A stretch of DNA of 64,000 nt from Actinomucor elegans (Eukaryota > Mucoromycota > Mucoromycetes > Mucorales > Mucoraceae). Position 1 is the first letter of the stretch. Each line of letters starts with the position of its first letter. The DNA lies in the NCBI GenBank assembly GCA_026027325.1, contig JAMSLZ010000014.1, positions 62,001 through 126,000 of the forward strand. The letters run 5' to 3'. Below the pieces are notes generated by a model. The model did no database searches. It was given only the letters and a program-made list of their open reading frames with translations, and was not told the DNA's origin. The position numbers and the translations under genes are program-made. Below, piece by piece: positions 9,599 to 22,734 of the stretch.

Positions 9599-12500
9599 TG
9601 TAGTAAATGATAAAGAAATAAAAAATGATACAATTTTACTGAATAAAGTACTTTTTTTATACCAATCTAAAATTTAACATTCAATCTTTTTAACACCTTC
9701 CAGTATTCACTAGTACGTAGTTCATGTAACTTCTTGAAATATATATTCAATACCAATCATTAAAGGGGTTTCAGTGATTTATTGTAGTATATACATATCT
9801 GCTACTCATGAAACTACATGAACTGTCATAGTTCTGCAGATCAAATATGCGATATCAAGCTCCATGCACACTATAAAACAGATCTAGTAGTGACACCAGC
9901 TACGACATCCATCCAATAATCTTTATTATTTCTGAAGTTCTGTGTTTGAATTATTTTGGCAGGGACACTTATAAACTGGTGTCCCAGGGCGGTGTGCCCC
10001 TATAAACTTTTTAGATAAGCCCTAATTAAATCCCAACTGTCTTTTTTTTTTTGGCTTGCAATCCTGATCGACTCTCCAACCCAACTTCAACAGCTTTCAG
10101 TTTTTCAAAGTAAATTTCAAACATGTACTAAATATGCGACTGGTACCAAGTTTCTTTATGACCTCCTTATATACTACCGTTTTCATATTGTCTTATGAGT
10201 GTGTGGATTGTACAGTTGGAAAGGACTGAACAAAGTGCTCAGCAAGCGTCTTTCTAATAAAGGCCTCTTTCTTGGATCTATAGCCACTGTTTTCTATCAA
10301 TGATTTCCGTGATAAGTTTTATTTGTTGTTCAACCAACTTAATTTCATCCTCTGAATTTTTTTGAAAGGTTTCCAGAAGCTCCAAAGCTAACAGTTTTAG
10401 CTGTAACTTTTTTGAAGTTATCAAGAGTCACTGCTTTCAGAAATGTGCTGCACATTTCAGAAACCCAGCAGCACAGATGATAGAGATATCAAAATTTCAT
10501 CTAGAACAGTTTCATACATTATTCCGTCAACTGAACCTCGTGCGGCAGTATAGAGCTTTGGTGACTATCTATTACCTCTCCTTGGACCATTCATACTCTA
10601 GGTTCTAGACTTATGTAAGTATCTATCGTTTCCTCACAGGCTCTACAGCATTTTTAATATCCACTTGAAAAGTCCGAGCGCCACCCCTCGCCTTTAGCTC
10701 ATCAGTTGCCTCAACAATGTTTATATCGAGTTTATTAGCACTTACTTTGATCTCTTCTATTGTCGACGCGCGTTTTCTATCACTAGTAGCACCTATTTCT
10801 TTGATATTGTGATTATGTTCTTTTATGTTTATCTTAAGTAGAGAGAGTAAACAATATATATATAATTGAGTAACAGAAGGCTGTAAGGGCTATTATTATA
10901 TATATCAAACAGATCCAGAGAGAGCTTTAAATGTACTCGCTTTAAAAGACAATAAAGCAAATGTTATAAAAAATAATAAAGTAAAGGAAGAAAAGACGCA
11001 AAAACTGAGTTATCGTTTATTGACAAGCATAATTGATATATCTCTATAGGTATCAATTGGTTATTTATTTCTACTACATAACCAAAATTCTACAAGTACG
11101 GCCAGACAAACGATTTCAAAGGCTTCAATAGCTAGCTTCTAAAGACAATATATAGGAGCATTAATCTAAATACTATCAGATTGTGAATACTGAAGCACCG
11201 GAAACATAATCAGCGTAAAGCACCCATCACATGCAGCAGAGAACCAAGTAACTATCGAGAGCCAATGCATTCGATCTGCGATCTACTAGAGAACAATGAG
11301 AATCTAGGTGTAACACTTGATCAAATGTTAAATTCGAGGAACCGAGATATTGAATGAATCTACAATAATATATACAAAAGGGGTGTTGTAAACGCTCATG
11401 ATTATATTAATAAGATAATGTTATATAGATATAAAATCATATAGATGCCCTTATATATTAACGACAGACGTGCATTAAGCATTATTACCAGAGCCAGATT
11501 ACAAATGACTGTATTTGATTATGTTGAAGATCTTTATTTAATCTCACACTGAGCAAGTAAACAATAGTTGATAAAGATTATCTCTAACACCAAATATGCA
11601 TTCAATACTATTACCTTTGAATATAATTATCTCGACCACTCCTCGCCGCTAATCTTGGCCCGCTCATTTGGTTATTATTCCTGGTTTTCATTACACGCAA
11701 TCCAATCTTGTTCCTGGCAAATCGTAATATGAATTTAGAATCAAGCACCAACCGTAAAAAAGTATATAAGAGATGCGTTTTATCACATTTTGATCAGTTA
11801 ATCAATTCTTGATCTGCAAATAAAACCTATCAATAGTTTTAAAAGTATTTCTATTTTTCATAACTTTTATCTACCATCTCACAACAAGGGGAAAAGGAAA
11901 AGACGTAAAAAAGACGTCGAATAAAAAGAAAAAGGAGCCAAAGATTTACAATGTGAGCGGATTGAGTGAAATGAGTGAAGTGTAGATTGAAGAGCCATAT
12001 TTCTTAGGGAAGATTTATGGATAAATGTACGGTTAGAGATAGAGCCTGTAAACAAATGGTATACTGCATTTTTTTGGAATGGTCAGTAGAGATATGAACC
12101 AGAAAGAGAACCAGTGGTGAAAATAAACTTGTTCCATTGTTTCTGAGAGAGATATATGTTCTCTATTGCATGCTTTCGGGGGAAAGTATGTATTGCAATT
12201 GGGTGCTTCGATAACGGAATATTCAAAGAAATCCACAGCATTTTCTTGGAGTCGTTGGCAATAATAAGCATTTAGTAAAAGGATTCTATAAGTTACTGTA
12301 CACCTTAAAAGGCATGCTGAACACTTTTTTTTTAGAAGAACTGAAGCATAATCAAGACCAAAACTATTAAGAACAATGAGATTTATTTATTCTGGATTAT
12401 CAAGTGTTATGGTGTAATTGAATAAATCCACAATTTATATATCTCACATCGTAAGAAGTAGAAAGATCAGCTATTATCTCCCTTAGGTTTTGAAGGCTTG

Positions 12501-13178
12501 TTACGAATGCACTGAGCATAAAAAGGGTATGCTTTATCAGCCGATAACGGCTCTGGGAGGTAATTAATATAAAATCTTTAAAATGTGTGTATCTAGACGA
12601 TACTTGTGCTGTCAGGATACAAGTACAACCCATATTCAAGATCTCCGCTCATCTAATCTGGTATTCAATAATAATACAATATTTAATACATCTCAAACTG
12701 TGCAGTATAGAGGTCTAGGTCTTTTCTTTCATACTAATAAGCAGACTGCACATTCAGCGTGATCGAATTGTTATAGTCTCTTTTATAGTAGAAATCATTT
12801 TATATTCCATATAACTCTCAGCCAACAGACCTTTGCTCCTGCTAAGAAAATTTCAAGGTCTACGTACATAACTATTAAAAAGAAAGCATAACTCTTCCTA
12901 GGCTACTAGCAGCTCTGTAGATCGCTTTTATGTCACGATTCCACTTACAATTATATCTGTTTAGATGCTACAAGAAATTGTAAACAAAGTTATGCAGCTT
13001 GTATCATGATGGTGACAATGATAATGGAATCACTTCTTGGTTGAACGAGTGCTTATTTCAACCCATTACACAACTCATACTTTGGCTGAGACTTACTCTA
13101 AAAAAAATGAATAGTAACAAGATTTAAGCCACTTGTTTTAGCTATTTTTTGGAATAAATAAAAAATAACTCACATTCC
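9599..13178. other. Gene-poor AT-rich DNA with possible decayed repeats
   Basis: I see no intact gene. A GC-richer patch at 9961-10010 contains a perfect 7-bp inverted repeat (GGGACAC...GTGTCCC) followed by a second copy of the ATAAACT block, possibly an old transposon terminus. On the minus strand, 10870-10636 stays open for some 75 codons with charged composition, but no start or family could be assigned. The rest is AT-rich with frequent stops in all frames. Confidence 0.5.
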
Positions 13179-13454
13179 ATGGTAGCAAACAGAGGATACG
13201 GGTATGTTTATTTTCCACGTTGCTCTCTTGAGTTTAATCTTATTAAACAATTTTGGTCTATAGTTAAATGTGATTCATATGCTTACCGGAATAGCAGAAA
13301 TATGCGATACTGTTCCTTCGCGCTGTCTTTATGCATTTACTCAGCTAGAACTGCAATTTGCAATTTAAGACGCAAAAACCCGTTTTTTGAAAAATCAGAG
13401 CCCGACTATTGGAACCTGCCCTTTGGGAAAATAAAAAGCATCCTCTATGTTTAA
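13179..13454 (+). pseudogene. Tc1/mariner-like transposase relic (DDE C-terminal part)
   Basis: The open stretch contains RGYGYVYFPRCSLEFNLIKQFWSIVK, a degraded form of the YLPPYSPELNPIEQFWSxxK block around the last catalytic acidic residue of Tc1/mariner transposases. The Glu-containing SPELNPIE core is changed to SLEFNLIK. The sequence downstream no longer resembles the family, and no upstream catalytic block is visible. This is an inactive fragment. Confidence 0.65.
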
Positions 13455-14020
13455 AAAAAAAACTACTAATCGGCGCTGTCACAGATATTATTTCAATAAG
13501 TGATGGCTGTCAAAAGGGACAATATGGAATTCTAGACGATTTTTTAATGAAAAGCCATAGACGGTAATTGTACACTTTGCAATAAAGAGCCATTCTAAGT
13601 TACCCTCTGATATGCTTACTGAATTTGGTGATTGAACATATGTCTTCAGGCACTTCTGGGTAGTATCCTTATCAGGGTAGAATTCTGCTTAAAGGCAGAT
13701 CAAATATATTACGTGTTGCCACTGTGGAAAAAAAAGTAGTTAAATTTCGGTATTTCCACTTGAGACATGTCAGAGACGCGTCTATAGATGAAAATTTGTC
13801 TCAAATAAGTTCAACGGAGATATGTGCAAGCTGTTTACTAGCTCATGAGCAAAACTTCTCATAGCTTGCTTCAGCGAAGCGTCTTCTGGCTTTCAAGTTT
13901 GACTGCAGCATGCTATCTGATAAATATAGAACCGGCTTTTTAAAAGCGTATTAATATAAAATCTGTCGCTCTTTCTTCCTTTGATTTCTTTATACTTCTT
14001 TCTTACCTGACAATTACAAA
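13455..14020. promoter_or_regulatory. Upstream region of the AGM1 gene, with TATA box at 13955
   Basis: Non-coding. TATAAAA at 13955-13961 lies 66 nt before the ATG of the phosphoacetylglucosamine mutase gene and is followed by a pyrimidine-rich stretch (CTTTCTTCCTTTGATTTC), a layout common in fungal promoters. Nothing else is recognisable. Confidence 0.5.
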
Positions 14021-16076
14021 ATGACCTTCGATACTGTCGCCATTAAAAACAATATTATCCCCCACGAAGTTCAAGACTTCGTCTATACTTATGGTACTGC
14101 TGGTTTCCGTTCAAAGTAAGTAGATTCAAATCTTCATCTCGGTTCGACTCTAAATAACTTTTTTTCAGGGCCGACGTGTTGGGTTCAGTCATGTTCAAGG
14201 TTGCTATCTTGGCTTCTTTGCGCTCAAAAAAACTTAATGGATCCACTATTGGTGTGATGATTACTGCTTCTCATAACCCCGAGGAGGTAAGGAACTGCTT
14301 CTTGACTGAGATAACGTTTATTAAGTGGTTTTGGATGCTAGGATAACGGTGTTAAGCTCGTTGATCCTCGTGGTGAGATGTTGGAGCAATCCTGGGAAGT
14401 TTATGCTACCAAGCTTGCTAATGCCAAAGACGGTGAAACACTTGTTCAAGTAGTTGAAGACGTAATTGCTCAAAACAAGATTGATACCGAGATCCCCGCT
14501 AATGTCATTTATGCATACGATACCAGGTAAAGAGAAGAAAAACGCGTTTTACAGTATAATGATCAACTAATACCTTCCGAATGGATAGACCTAGCTGTCC
14601 TCATTTAGTCAAGTGTCTTGAACTTGGTTTGAAGGTATCTGGCGCTCAAAGCACTAACTTTGGTCTAAAAACTACTCCCATGCTCCACTATCTCGTTCGT
14701 TGCATCAATACTGCTGGTACCAACGATGCATATGGTGAGCCTACTGAAGAAGGTTATTACAAAAAGTTGACTTCTGCCTTTGCTATCGCTGTCGTAAGTA
14801 TTCTTCTATACGCCAAGTGATCGATATTAACGTGTTTAATAGAAAGGAAAGCCTCGTTTGTCTACTTTACACGTCGACTGTGCTAACGGTGTTGGTGCAC
14901 CCAAACTTCGTGAGCTTATCAACCATATCTCTAGTGATATTTTGTCCGTTGACATTGTTAACGACAATATCACCAGCTTGGGCCAATTGAACAAGAACGT
15001 GAGTCTGACGAAGAATATTTCAAAGGATGATTCTAATATTTTAGTAGTGTGGTGCTGATTACGTAAAGACACAACAACGCGCTCCTCCCAGTATCAGTAT
15101 TAAGGCTGGTGATAGATGCTGTTCTTATGATGGCGATGCTGACCGTATCGTATTCTACTATGTCACTGAAGATGGTACATTCAGACTCTTGGATGGTGAC
15201 AAAATCGCTGGTCTTGCTGCCCTTTTCATTGCTGAACTCGTGCAAGAGGCTGGTATTGATTCTATCAAGGTTGGTGTTGTTCAAACCGCTTATGCTAACG
15301 GTAGTTCTACCAACTATCTCACCAAGGTTTTGGTAAGTAGATTTCTATTTGCTCTGTAACTGAAAAATGTTAATTATTTGTTTAGAATGTACCTGTTTCT
15401 TGTGTATCTACTGGTGTTAAGCACCTTCACCACGAAGCTGAAAAGTACGATGTTGGTGTCTACTTTGAAGCTAATGGTCACGGTACTGTCCTTTTCAGTC
15501 CTGATGCTCTCAACACAATCAAGACTGCTGAAGCGTAAGTAGACCTGCAATACCTAAGGAACGGTAAGCTAATGCATTCTATAGTCAAACTCCTGGTCAA
15601 AAGCAAGCCATTACTCAACTTGCTGCTTTGACTGAACTCATCAACCAAACTGTCGGTGATGCTATCTCTGATATGCTCTTAGTTGAAGCCATTCTTACTA
15701 GCCGTCAATGGAGCTTTGAGGAATGGGATCAAGCTTACACTGATCTTCCTAACCGTCTTGTCAAGGTTGTTGTTTCAGATAGACACATCTTCAAGACTAC
15801 CAATGCTGAGCGCCAATTGGTTGAACCTGCTGGCCTTCAAGCCGAGATTGACGCTCTTGTCGCCAAATACAGCAATGGCCGCTCGTTTGTTCGGTAAGTT
15901 TCATAGTGCAATATACGTTGAAACATGTGGCTCATATTCAATATAGTGCTTCTGGTACTGAAGATGCTGTCAGAGTTTATGCTGAAGCTGCTACTCGCGC
16001 TGAAACAGACGATCTTGCTTTCAAGGTTGCTCAACTTGTTTTCGACCGCGCTGGTGGTGTCGGTGCTCGTCCTTAA
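14021..16076 (+). CDS. AGM1: Phosphoacetylglucosamine mutase
   Basis: Converts GlcNAc-6-phosphate to GlcNAc-1-phosphate in the cytosol, on the path to UDP-GlcNAc for chitin, N-glycans and GPI anchors. Nine exons (14021-14115, 14169-14286, 14342-14526, 14589-14793, 14843-14998, 15048-15332, 15386-15534, 15585-15893, 15947-16076) give 543 residues, normal for the family. The active-site serine loop [11 protein letters not shown] is near residue 66, the metal loop DGDADR is in exon 6, and the sugar-binding loop FEANGHG in exon 7 separates it from ordinary phosphoglucomutases. The phosphate loop RASGTED opens the last exon. The ATG follows a pyrimidine-rich leader and a TATA box. The gene appears intact. 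The yeast counterpart is PCM1. Confidence 0.93.
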
Positions 16077-17062
16077 TAAAACAAATCATACACGTCTATA
16101 AATTCATCATCCATATATATAAAAAAAAATTTCGTCTTTTTACCGCATTTCACTCAATAAAACATCATCAAAAGAATGTACGTATTATATCAATACGAAG
16201 TTATTACAGCCAAGGCCTATGTCTCGCTTTTATTCCCTCAATCAATTTACAGCGTTCTCAATTAACCAGCACTCTTTTTAACGAAAGACCTCTCTCCCCA
16301 GCTAAATGCAAACACATTATGCATATGCGTGGGCAATAAAATGCAGTACAAAGTTAAGATCAGTAAAAAGGATGTATAGTTCATTTATATTTAATCTACA
16401 TAAAAAGCTTGCAACTAACTGAGTTTATTAACAATATAATATACTCATATTACTTTAGTCAAACAGGGTTCTCATAGATGTCACAGTTCATATGGAGTGT
16501 ATATTACTATTTATTAGATACAACATTAGACTGAAATCAGTCGAGAAATATAGAGCTATAAACCTACTAGCTAGCGATTTTGCGTAGAATAAATTTGGTA
16601 GATGTGATGTGTCTAAGCAAAAGGAAAGAGAACTGACTTTGTGATTACTATGAGATGATTAGCCCATCTTATATATAACAAATATGAGTAGCAATATCTT
16701 CTAGCTGTGTATAAAATGCTAGAGATCCAAATCACAATAGAACATAAAGTCCAAGGATATTACTCACCAAATTTGGTTTGATCCGGTACCACTGTTGTAT
16801 ATATTATATGCTCTAGTAAGTTAGATTATCCAAGCATAATACTAAATGCAGAGCTGGCTTAGGACGTAATGTTAATTGATTCTTTGGTGATAATAGAGAA
16901 TACTAAATGATCATTATTTTACAGAGAAAAATATAACAATAATGATGTGGTGTAGCTCCAATGATCAATAGATCTTTCAACGAATGGATAAACATCACAT
17001 CTAATTAAAGTAGATATCATGCTCAGATCGATATATTTTTTGTATCAGAAATACCTTTTTAC

Positions 17063-17106
<44 letters not shown>

Positions 17107-17224
17107 GGAGAAAGAGAAATTAAGGTCTGGCTCGAGATATTTAGATGACAACAGCTGTACTTTCTTTTTCTAACTTTGCATTGTGTTTTATTATGATAAT
17201 ACATATAAAGAAATTGCCAATAAC
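16077..17224. other. Convergent intergenic region
   Basis: Lies between the 3' ends of the AGM1 and M28 peptidase genes. It is AT-rich without ORFs of protein-like composition. It holds a 37-nt poly(A) run at 17067-17103. Confidence 0.6.
17067..17103 (+). repeat. Poly(A) tract, about 37 nt
   Basis: Uninterrupted A-run between two convergent genes, preceded by CCAGC. Could be slippage expansion or the tail of a lost retroposed sequence. Confidence 0.9.
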
Positions 17225-20200
17225 TTATAAATTCCAAATCTTTACAACAGAACTTAACCAAGTGGTGGTAGTCCAAATAGGCAAAGAGCGTTGAATGACA
17301 GACATGATACCGACACCACCTACTAATCGCTCCTCTCCTCTACCAGCAAAGGCTTCCTTCTCTAAAGCTGTAAATTCGAAACGTATTTTCCATTCTCCAG
17401 CCTCAGCTTGAGGTCGCTCATTTTCAGGCACCTTGACAGACAAATTCATTGACCAGCCTTCATTACCATAGCCACTGACATGACGCACAACGTAATGAGA
17501 GGTGTGATTTAAAGGCTGCTCATCCTGGATACTCCAATCAATGATATGACCATCAAAGGCGATGACAGTCCAAGTATAAGTAGGAGAAAGACACATAATT
17601 GAGAAAGAGCGAACACCAGTTTGGGGATTATAGTGATCATTGTAGATCTTGACCTCAGGGAATGGTCCAGTCAATGTGTCAAGAAGATTGGATTTTGTGT
17701 GTTCTATACCTTCAACAGTTGAATGATTGCGAATGTAAGGCTCTACATCAAATCGATAGCCACCCAAGAAGGCACTGAAAGGATAAATAGAATCCCAGTC
17801 ATTCATATTACTTGAAGCATCACGAATTTCAGCTGTAACGCCTAATTCTTGCTCAAGAGAATCAACTACAGTTTGGATGTAGGGTCCGTGATCAGCTTGC
17901 GCGACACCTACTGTAATTTCACCAGAAGTCAAGTTCTTTAGCTGTTGAATGAATCTATATACAATATTAATTTGTCATTCTCTGAAGCTATAGCTCGATA
18001 AACTTACAATCGTTTAGGATGCATTTCATCGTAAGGGAAAGCCCATCCTCCATAGCTTCCGCCACCAATAAAGACGGCGGCAAGTACAGCAGCTTGACCC
18101 AATAACAAAAGTACAATGATCTTTTTGAGAACCTTCTTGCCAAAGCGGTGGACATGAGCAACTGAAGGTAGTGCTACCATGAAAATGATCATACCATAAA
18201 TAAAGGCTACAATTAAATCTACAGGTGTATCTACACCCATACGACCTGTCAAAGGCACAAAGATATCCACCAAAGCATAAGCATAGTCCGAATATAACAA
18301 ACTAAGCACAAAACCACTCACTACATAAGCTGCTTTACCCACCTGAGGCAAGTAGATCTTGGAAGATACAGGGCGTAAGGCAAACTCGTTTAAAAGACAG
18401 GTTAAAAGCAAAATGAAACAGTAGAGCCAAAATACATATGAGCTTGCAACACCTGTTTGAGTGGTAACTGCTGTACCAGCAGCAAAGAAGAGCATCAATG
18501 AATTGAATGTACCATATTCCATATCAAAGTGTTCAGGTCCCGGTAAAGCATATGACAAGTATTGAACACCGTAGGCGCCAATTAGGCCCATAGGACTGAA
18601 AATCAAGGCACCATACCATTCATTCTTGAACCAGGCCATGTGGCGATTGAAATTATTGGACGTGATCAAGATAGAAATAGTGATTGGCAATAGCATAGAA
18701 GCAATCATACTTGAAAATACAGCCAAAGTAGATTTTAAATATGAAATCAAGAGATTGCTGACAGATCGGTAAGGCGATGAATTGTGCGTTTTGTAAACAA
18801 TAAAAGCGAAATAGCCAAGAGCAAGAAAGACAGTTGACATTTGAATGGTATAGGCTGTGGCCCAAGAGTACACGACAAAGAACAGACCTTGAACATCGAA
18901 AAAGACAACTTCACTGGAAGGTTCAATATTGGTCAAGGTAGAGTTTTGTGCCAAATAATTAATGATTGCTAATGTATTAGCACCCAAGTGCTGGATAGCA
19001 CCAGGTTGTAAATGCTTGGTAATGTCCAGATGTGTATGATAGAGGTACGAGTTTTTGTAAATAGCCATATCGATACCTGTCAAATTGCCATATTGTACAA
19101 ACTGTCTAAAATCTGTATCAGACAAGATGAGGCCTGTGCGGAACACGTCGTTTGCCTTTTATATGGGTTATTACTGAGAATATCTCTATTGCTTGAGAAA
19201 AATAAAATACTTACCATAACTGTGCCATGGGGGTAAGGTGCTTGCTTATAAGCTTCAATCATTTCACGAGAGTTAGCTTGGAAGAGAATTTCTCTTCCAG
19301 TTGTACCGCAAGCGTCCACGTTAACGACGGATCGAATACTATTTGATTATCAGTGCCTTTTAGTTAAAAAAAAAAGGAAATAGACTTACGTATCCTTGAT
19401 TTCGTGCATAGTAATAAAGGCATGAGAAGCATCTTGCAATGATTCTTCAGCACCATTAAACACTAGGAATCGTTTAGTATATACACTATATGCTTATTTA
19501 TACAACTTACAAAAGACGATCGCATTCTTGTAGCCTGTCCAATCGCGTTTACTTAAAACACGAATAATATCCATCATGACGGCTGTGCCTGAACCATCGT
19601 CAGTAGCACCAGGTGATCCCAGCGTAGTATCAAAATGAGAATTCATAAGGACAGCGTTATCTTCACAAGTACGATTCTCAGGATGCTCAGGGTCAATAGG
19701 ACAAGATAAACGGACAATAATATTGGTGACATTCGTATAAGCTTTCAAGACCACTAGTATTGGATTTAATTAGAAGTGATCGTCTTCCAGATATACTCTA
19801 CACTTACTTTTATCCATGATATCAAACCGATGAGAGCTTGTGCCTTGTTGAACCCAAATATCAAACTTGGGAGAACCAATAATGCCTTGAGCTTCATTCT
19901 TGTACTGCGTAATCACATCATTGATATACTCGTAAGACTGCTGCTCTTCAATTGTACCCACAATACCTATATACATCACTTGTTAGATAAAACAAACGTA
20001 TACTTGGAGGGTTTACTTACGATAGCCGATGGTATCACTGAGGTGAGAGATGATATTCATAGCATTATGCTCTGAAAAGTCAGACAAACCTGTTTCCGGG
20101 TTATAACCAAGATGATTTGCAGGTAATGGTACTTTGTAATGGAAGTGAAAAGCAAGAGCAATGCCACATAATGCACTTGCAATAACGGCAGACCAAGATC

Positions 20201-20267
20201 CCAGTATTTTACACCGAGTCCTTTCTTCTGAACCGTATCCAGGTCTTCTCTTTACTTGACCTGCCAT
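17225..20267 (-). CDS. M28 zinc metallopeptidase, ERMP1/Fxna-like, membrane bound
   Basis: Seven exons (20267-20021, 19966-19808, 19753-19511, 19462-19390, 19338-19215, 19155-18008, 17954-17225) give 907 residues. An N-terminal membrane anchor follows a basic start (residues about 24-42). The M28 domain has all expected zinc and catalytic residues: NSHFDTTLGSPGATDDGSG, then FNGAEES, then NVDACG, then YHTHLD. About eight hydrophobic segments follow in exon 6, then a C-terminal lumenal-type region. This layout matches ER metallopeptidase 1 and fungal vacuolar-membrane relatives. Family members are aminopeptidase-like, but the fungal substrate is unknown. Placement in ER versus vacuole cannot be settled here. 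Confidence 0.88.
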
Positions 20268-20722
20268 TGTTTCTCGTGTCTTTATAGTTTAGAGTGGAAC
20301 AAAGAAACTAACAAAACTGAAAAGTTTGTTTTCTTTTCTGGATGCCGCTCCGGCATAACTATTAGGACAAATTCTTTAGGCTTCGCTCTTTATCTTGAGT
20401 GATATACGCGTAAATAGTGCAGAAATGCAGTGTGATCATTATGTCAGGTGCTTAGTCAACTGGCCTTGTTCAATTCTATCGTTGGAACCATGATAGAGAC
20501 ATTACCAAGGCAGAATCAACTGGAGTAAGAAACCCAGCAGGTAATATGGTTTAGCCAATATCTTTTTTTTTTTTTGCATTGAGTTTGAGTTGTTTGTAAT
20601 ACGTGTTATTAAGCTATAAATTATGTGATCGAGATAAGGCGAGTGGCATATTAACAAACGTGAATGAGAGTATATGTATATATATAAGAAAAAGTATCTA
20701 ATGGTAGATAAAGTAGATGTAT
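20268..20722. other. Intergenic region upstream of the M28 peptidase gene
   Basis: 455 bp between the sirtuin 3' end and the M28 peptidase start, both on the minus strand. It must hold the peptidase promoter. No ORF or clear motif apart from a poly(T) run near 20563 was seen. Confidence 0.5.
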
Positions 20723-21919
20723 TTACACCTGCTTAGCAGACTTTAAAGCACCAGTAGCACGGCGTTTTGTAATTGGAAAGTCTTGAAGGGTAGTTTGGGA
20801 TTTTGACAAGGTTCTCTTGAGAGGTGCACGCTTGGAATTGGATGATTTGATAGTCACGGTTCTCTTCTTTTTTGACTTGTTTTCTTTTTCGTCTTCATCG
20901 TCTTCTTCAGTTTCTTTAATTGCACGCTTCAGTCTACTAGCCGTCTGCGTCATCAATTTTTCGTCAGCAATCTTCTTGTTTGTTAGTTCAACCCACTCAT
21001 CAGAATCACCTAATACTTCATAATCAAATATCTTGTCCCATTCTTTAGTTGGACTAGTACGGTTGACAAAAACAACGATGCCACCAGGCTTGGAATGAAT
21101 AATACGCGCTGCTTGCTTAATAAACTTTTTAAGAGCAGGGATTTTGAGAGAAGTTCCCATAACGATCATTAAATCAGGATTCTTTCTCAAATCGCTGACC
21201 TGCAGCTGGCCAATAGATTCGCCATTAGGATGCTCTTCATTATATAAAACAATAGCAGGTCGAAGGGTGCCCATGGCTAATTGACGCTTTCCAAGTCGAG
21301 TTCTCTCTGCATCAAATAATTCGCATTTAGGACATACAGGCGCTTCTCCTTCACGAAACTTGTGCTCATAAACGTCAGAGAAGTCGTATGTAGCGCTACA
21401 CAAAGTACAGCGCACTTCTTTCATAGTGCCATGCAGTTGAATGGCTGGGATATTTAGATTCTCTTCCAAGAAATCAATATTTTGAGTATAACATCGTAAT
21501 AACTGTCCTTTGTTGGTCATGGACTGAATAAATTCGTGTGTTAAAGTAGGATTCGCGTTGGTGATAAGGGATCGCAATTCGGCCATAAATGTATAAAAGC
21601 ATTTGATTGTCTTTTCGTTCCTGAATAAGCCCGCGTCAAAAAGCTCTTTGCCGCGTAAAACGGTACCAGGGTGGCGTTGCTTTACTAAGTTATATAAACC
21701 ATCGGCAGAACGAAAATCCTAGAGTAGTGCATCGTTCGTTTAATTACTATTATTCCTCATCGTTTCGCGTCTAATTCTTACTGGAATGCCACTACTACAT
21801 GAAATACCCGCGCCAGTCACAACAATAGCACGTTTACTCTTTGCAATGTAAGAAGATAAATCGGTAATGAGAGGATCGGTTACTTCTGCTGGCTCAGAAA
21901 TCGCGATTTTCACCTTCAT
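20723..21919 (-). CDS. NAD-dependent protein deacetylase, Hst3/Hst4-like sirtuin
   Basis: Two exons, 21919-21782 and 21718-20723, encode 377 residues. The Rossmann motif GAGISCSSGIPDFRS spans the intron, followed by DGLY. TQNID and the catalytic QLHGTM follow, then two CxxC pairs (CTLC and CPKC) that bind zinc, then GTSLKIPA and VNRT. The SCSSGIPDFRS form and the CFYTFMAELR stretch fit the Hst3/Hst4 group, which removes acetyl from histone H3 Lys56 after replication; that substrate is inferred. The C-terminal 90 residues are acidic then strongly basic, with nuclear-localisation-like clusters and QTTLQDFP, which resembles a PCNA-binding box. The protein is likely nuclear. The gene is intact. 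Confidence 0.88.
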
Positions 21920-22734
21920 TGCTGCACGTGGAGTATGAAAAGAAGAAAGAAAGCGAAAAAAAATTTTCCTTTCGCCTTTTTCCTATTAATTAAATTACTT
22001 TCCGCCTAAAGAGAACAGCTTCTTTCCATAGGTTTTCACAGAAAAATTCGACGTGTTTCATTATTGTTTTTGGAACGAATCTACCAATTTTTGTTTATCT
22101 TTGGTTGTCCCTTTTGAGACGGACTGCTTGCATTGTATTCAGTCCTTTAGATAAGACATTTTGAAGACATTTTATTGATTCTTTTAGAAGATCAACGTTG
22201 AATAGACAGTACTTTCAGGCAATTGTCGTGCAGATATAAAAAGTTGCATCAAACATGAAACTAGATGTTTCTGGATCAAGCAAAAGCTATCCATTTTGAT
22301 ATCCTACCCTGTCCAACCAGTAGAGAAAATCATCTCATTTGCAAAGTTGGAAGTAATCACCAAAGAACACGGGATCTGTTATTTATTGGGTGAAAAAAAA
22401 AACGATGTGAATATCTCTAATGTACCACGAAATAGGTTTGTGTCTATCTTGTATAGTGAAAAAGTGAACAAATCATAAGGGGTTATGAACTATCCTCTAA
22501 TCATTTTATTGAACATGGAAGAGCCCTACTTCCACCGTTACTGTCAATTTAATTGTTTACTTATGATGTAAACTGTATAATTATGCTTCAATGAATTAAA
22601 CCAACCACACACAACTAATCAGAGGTACTCACACCATATATTTTTTTTTAGAAAAAGTCGATGCCATGAATAAATCATTGATACAAGTGATCCAATGCAT
22701 GTTCCTTATGAATATTTTTTGGTGTTCTAAAAGA

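Noticed and set aside
10636..10870. Minus-strand open stretch with charged composition
   Set aside because: No start codon, splice context or family motif; could be a relic, but support is too weak for a gene call.
14130..14165. GGTTCGACTC T-loop-like sequence
   Set aside because: It lies within the first intron of AGM1 without any accompanying tRNA arms.
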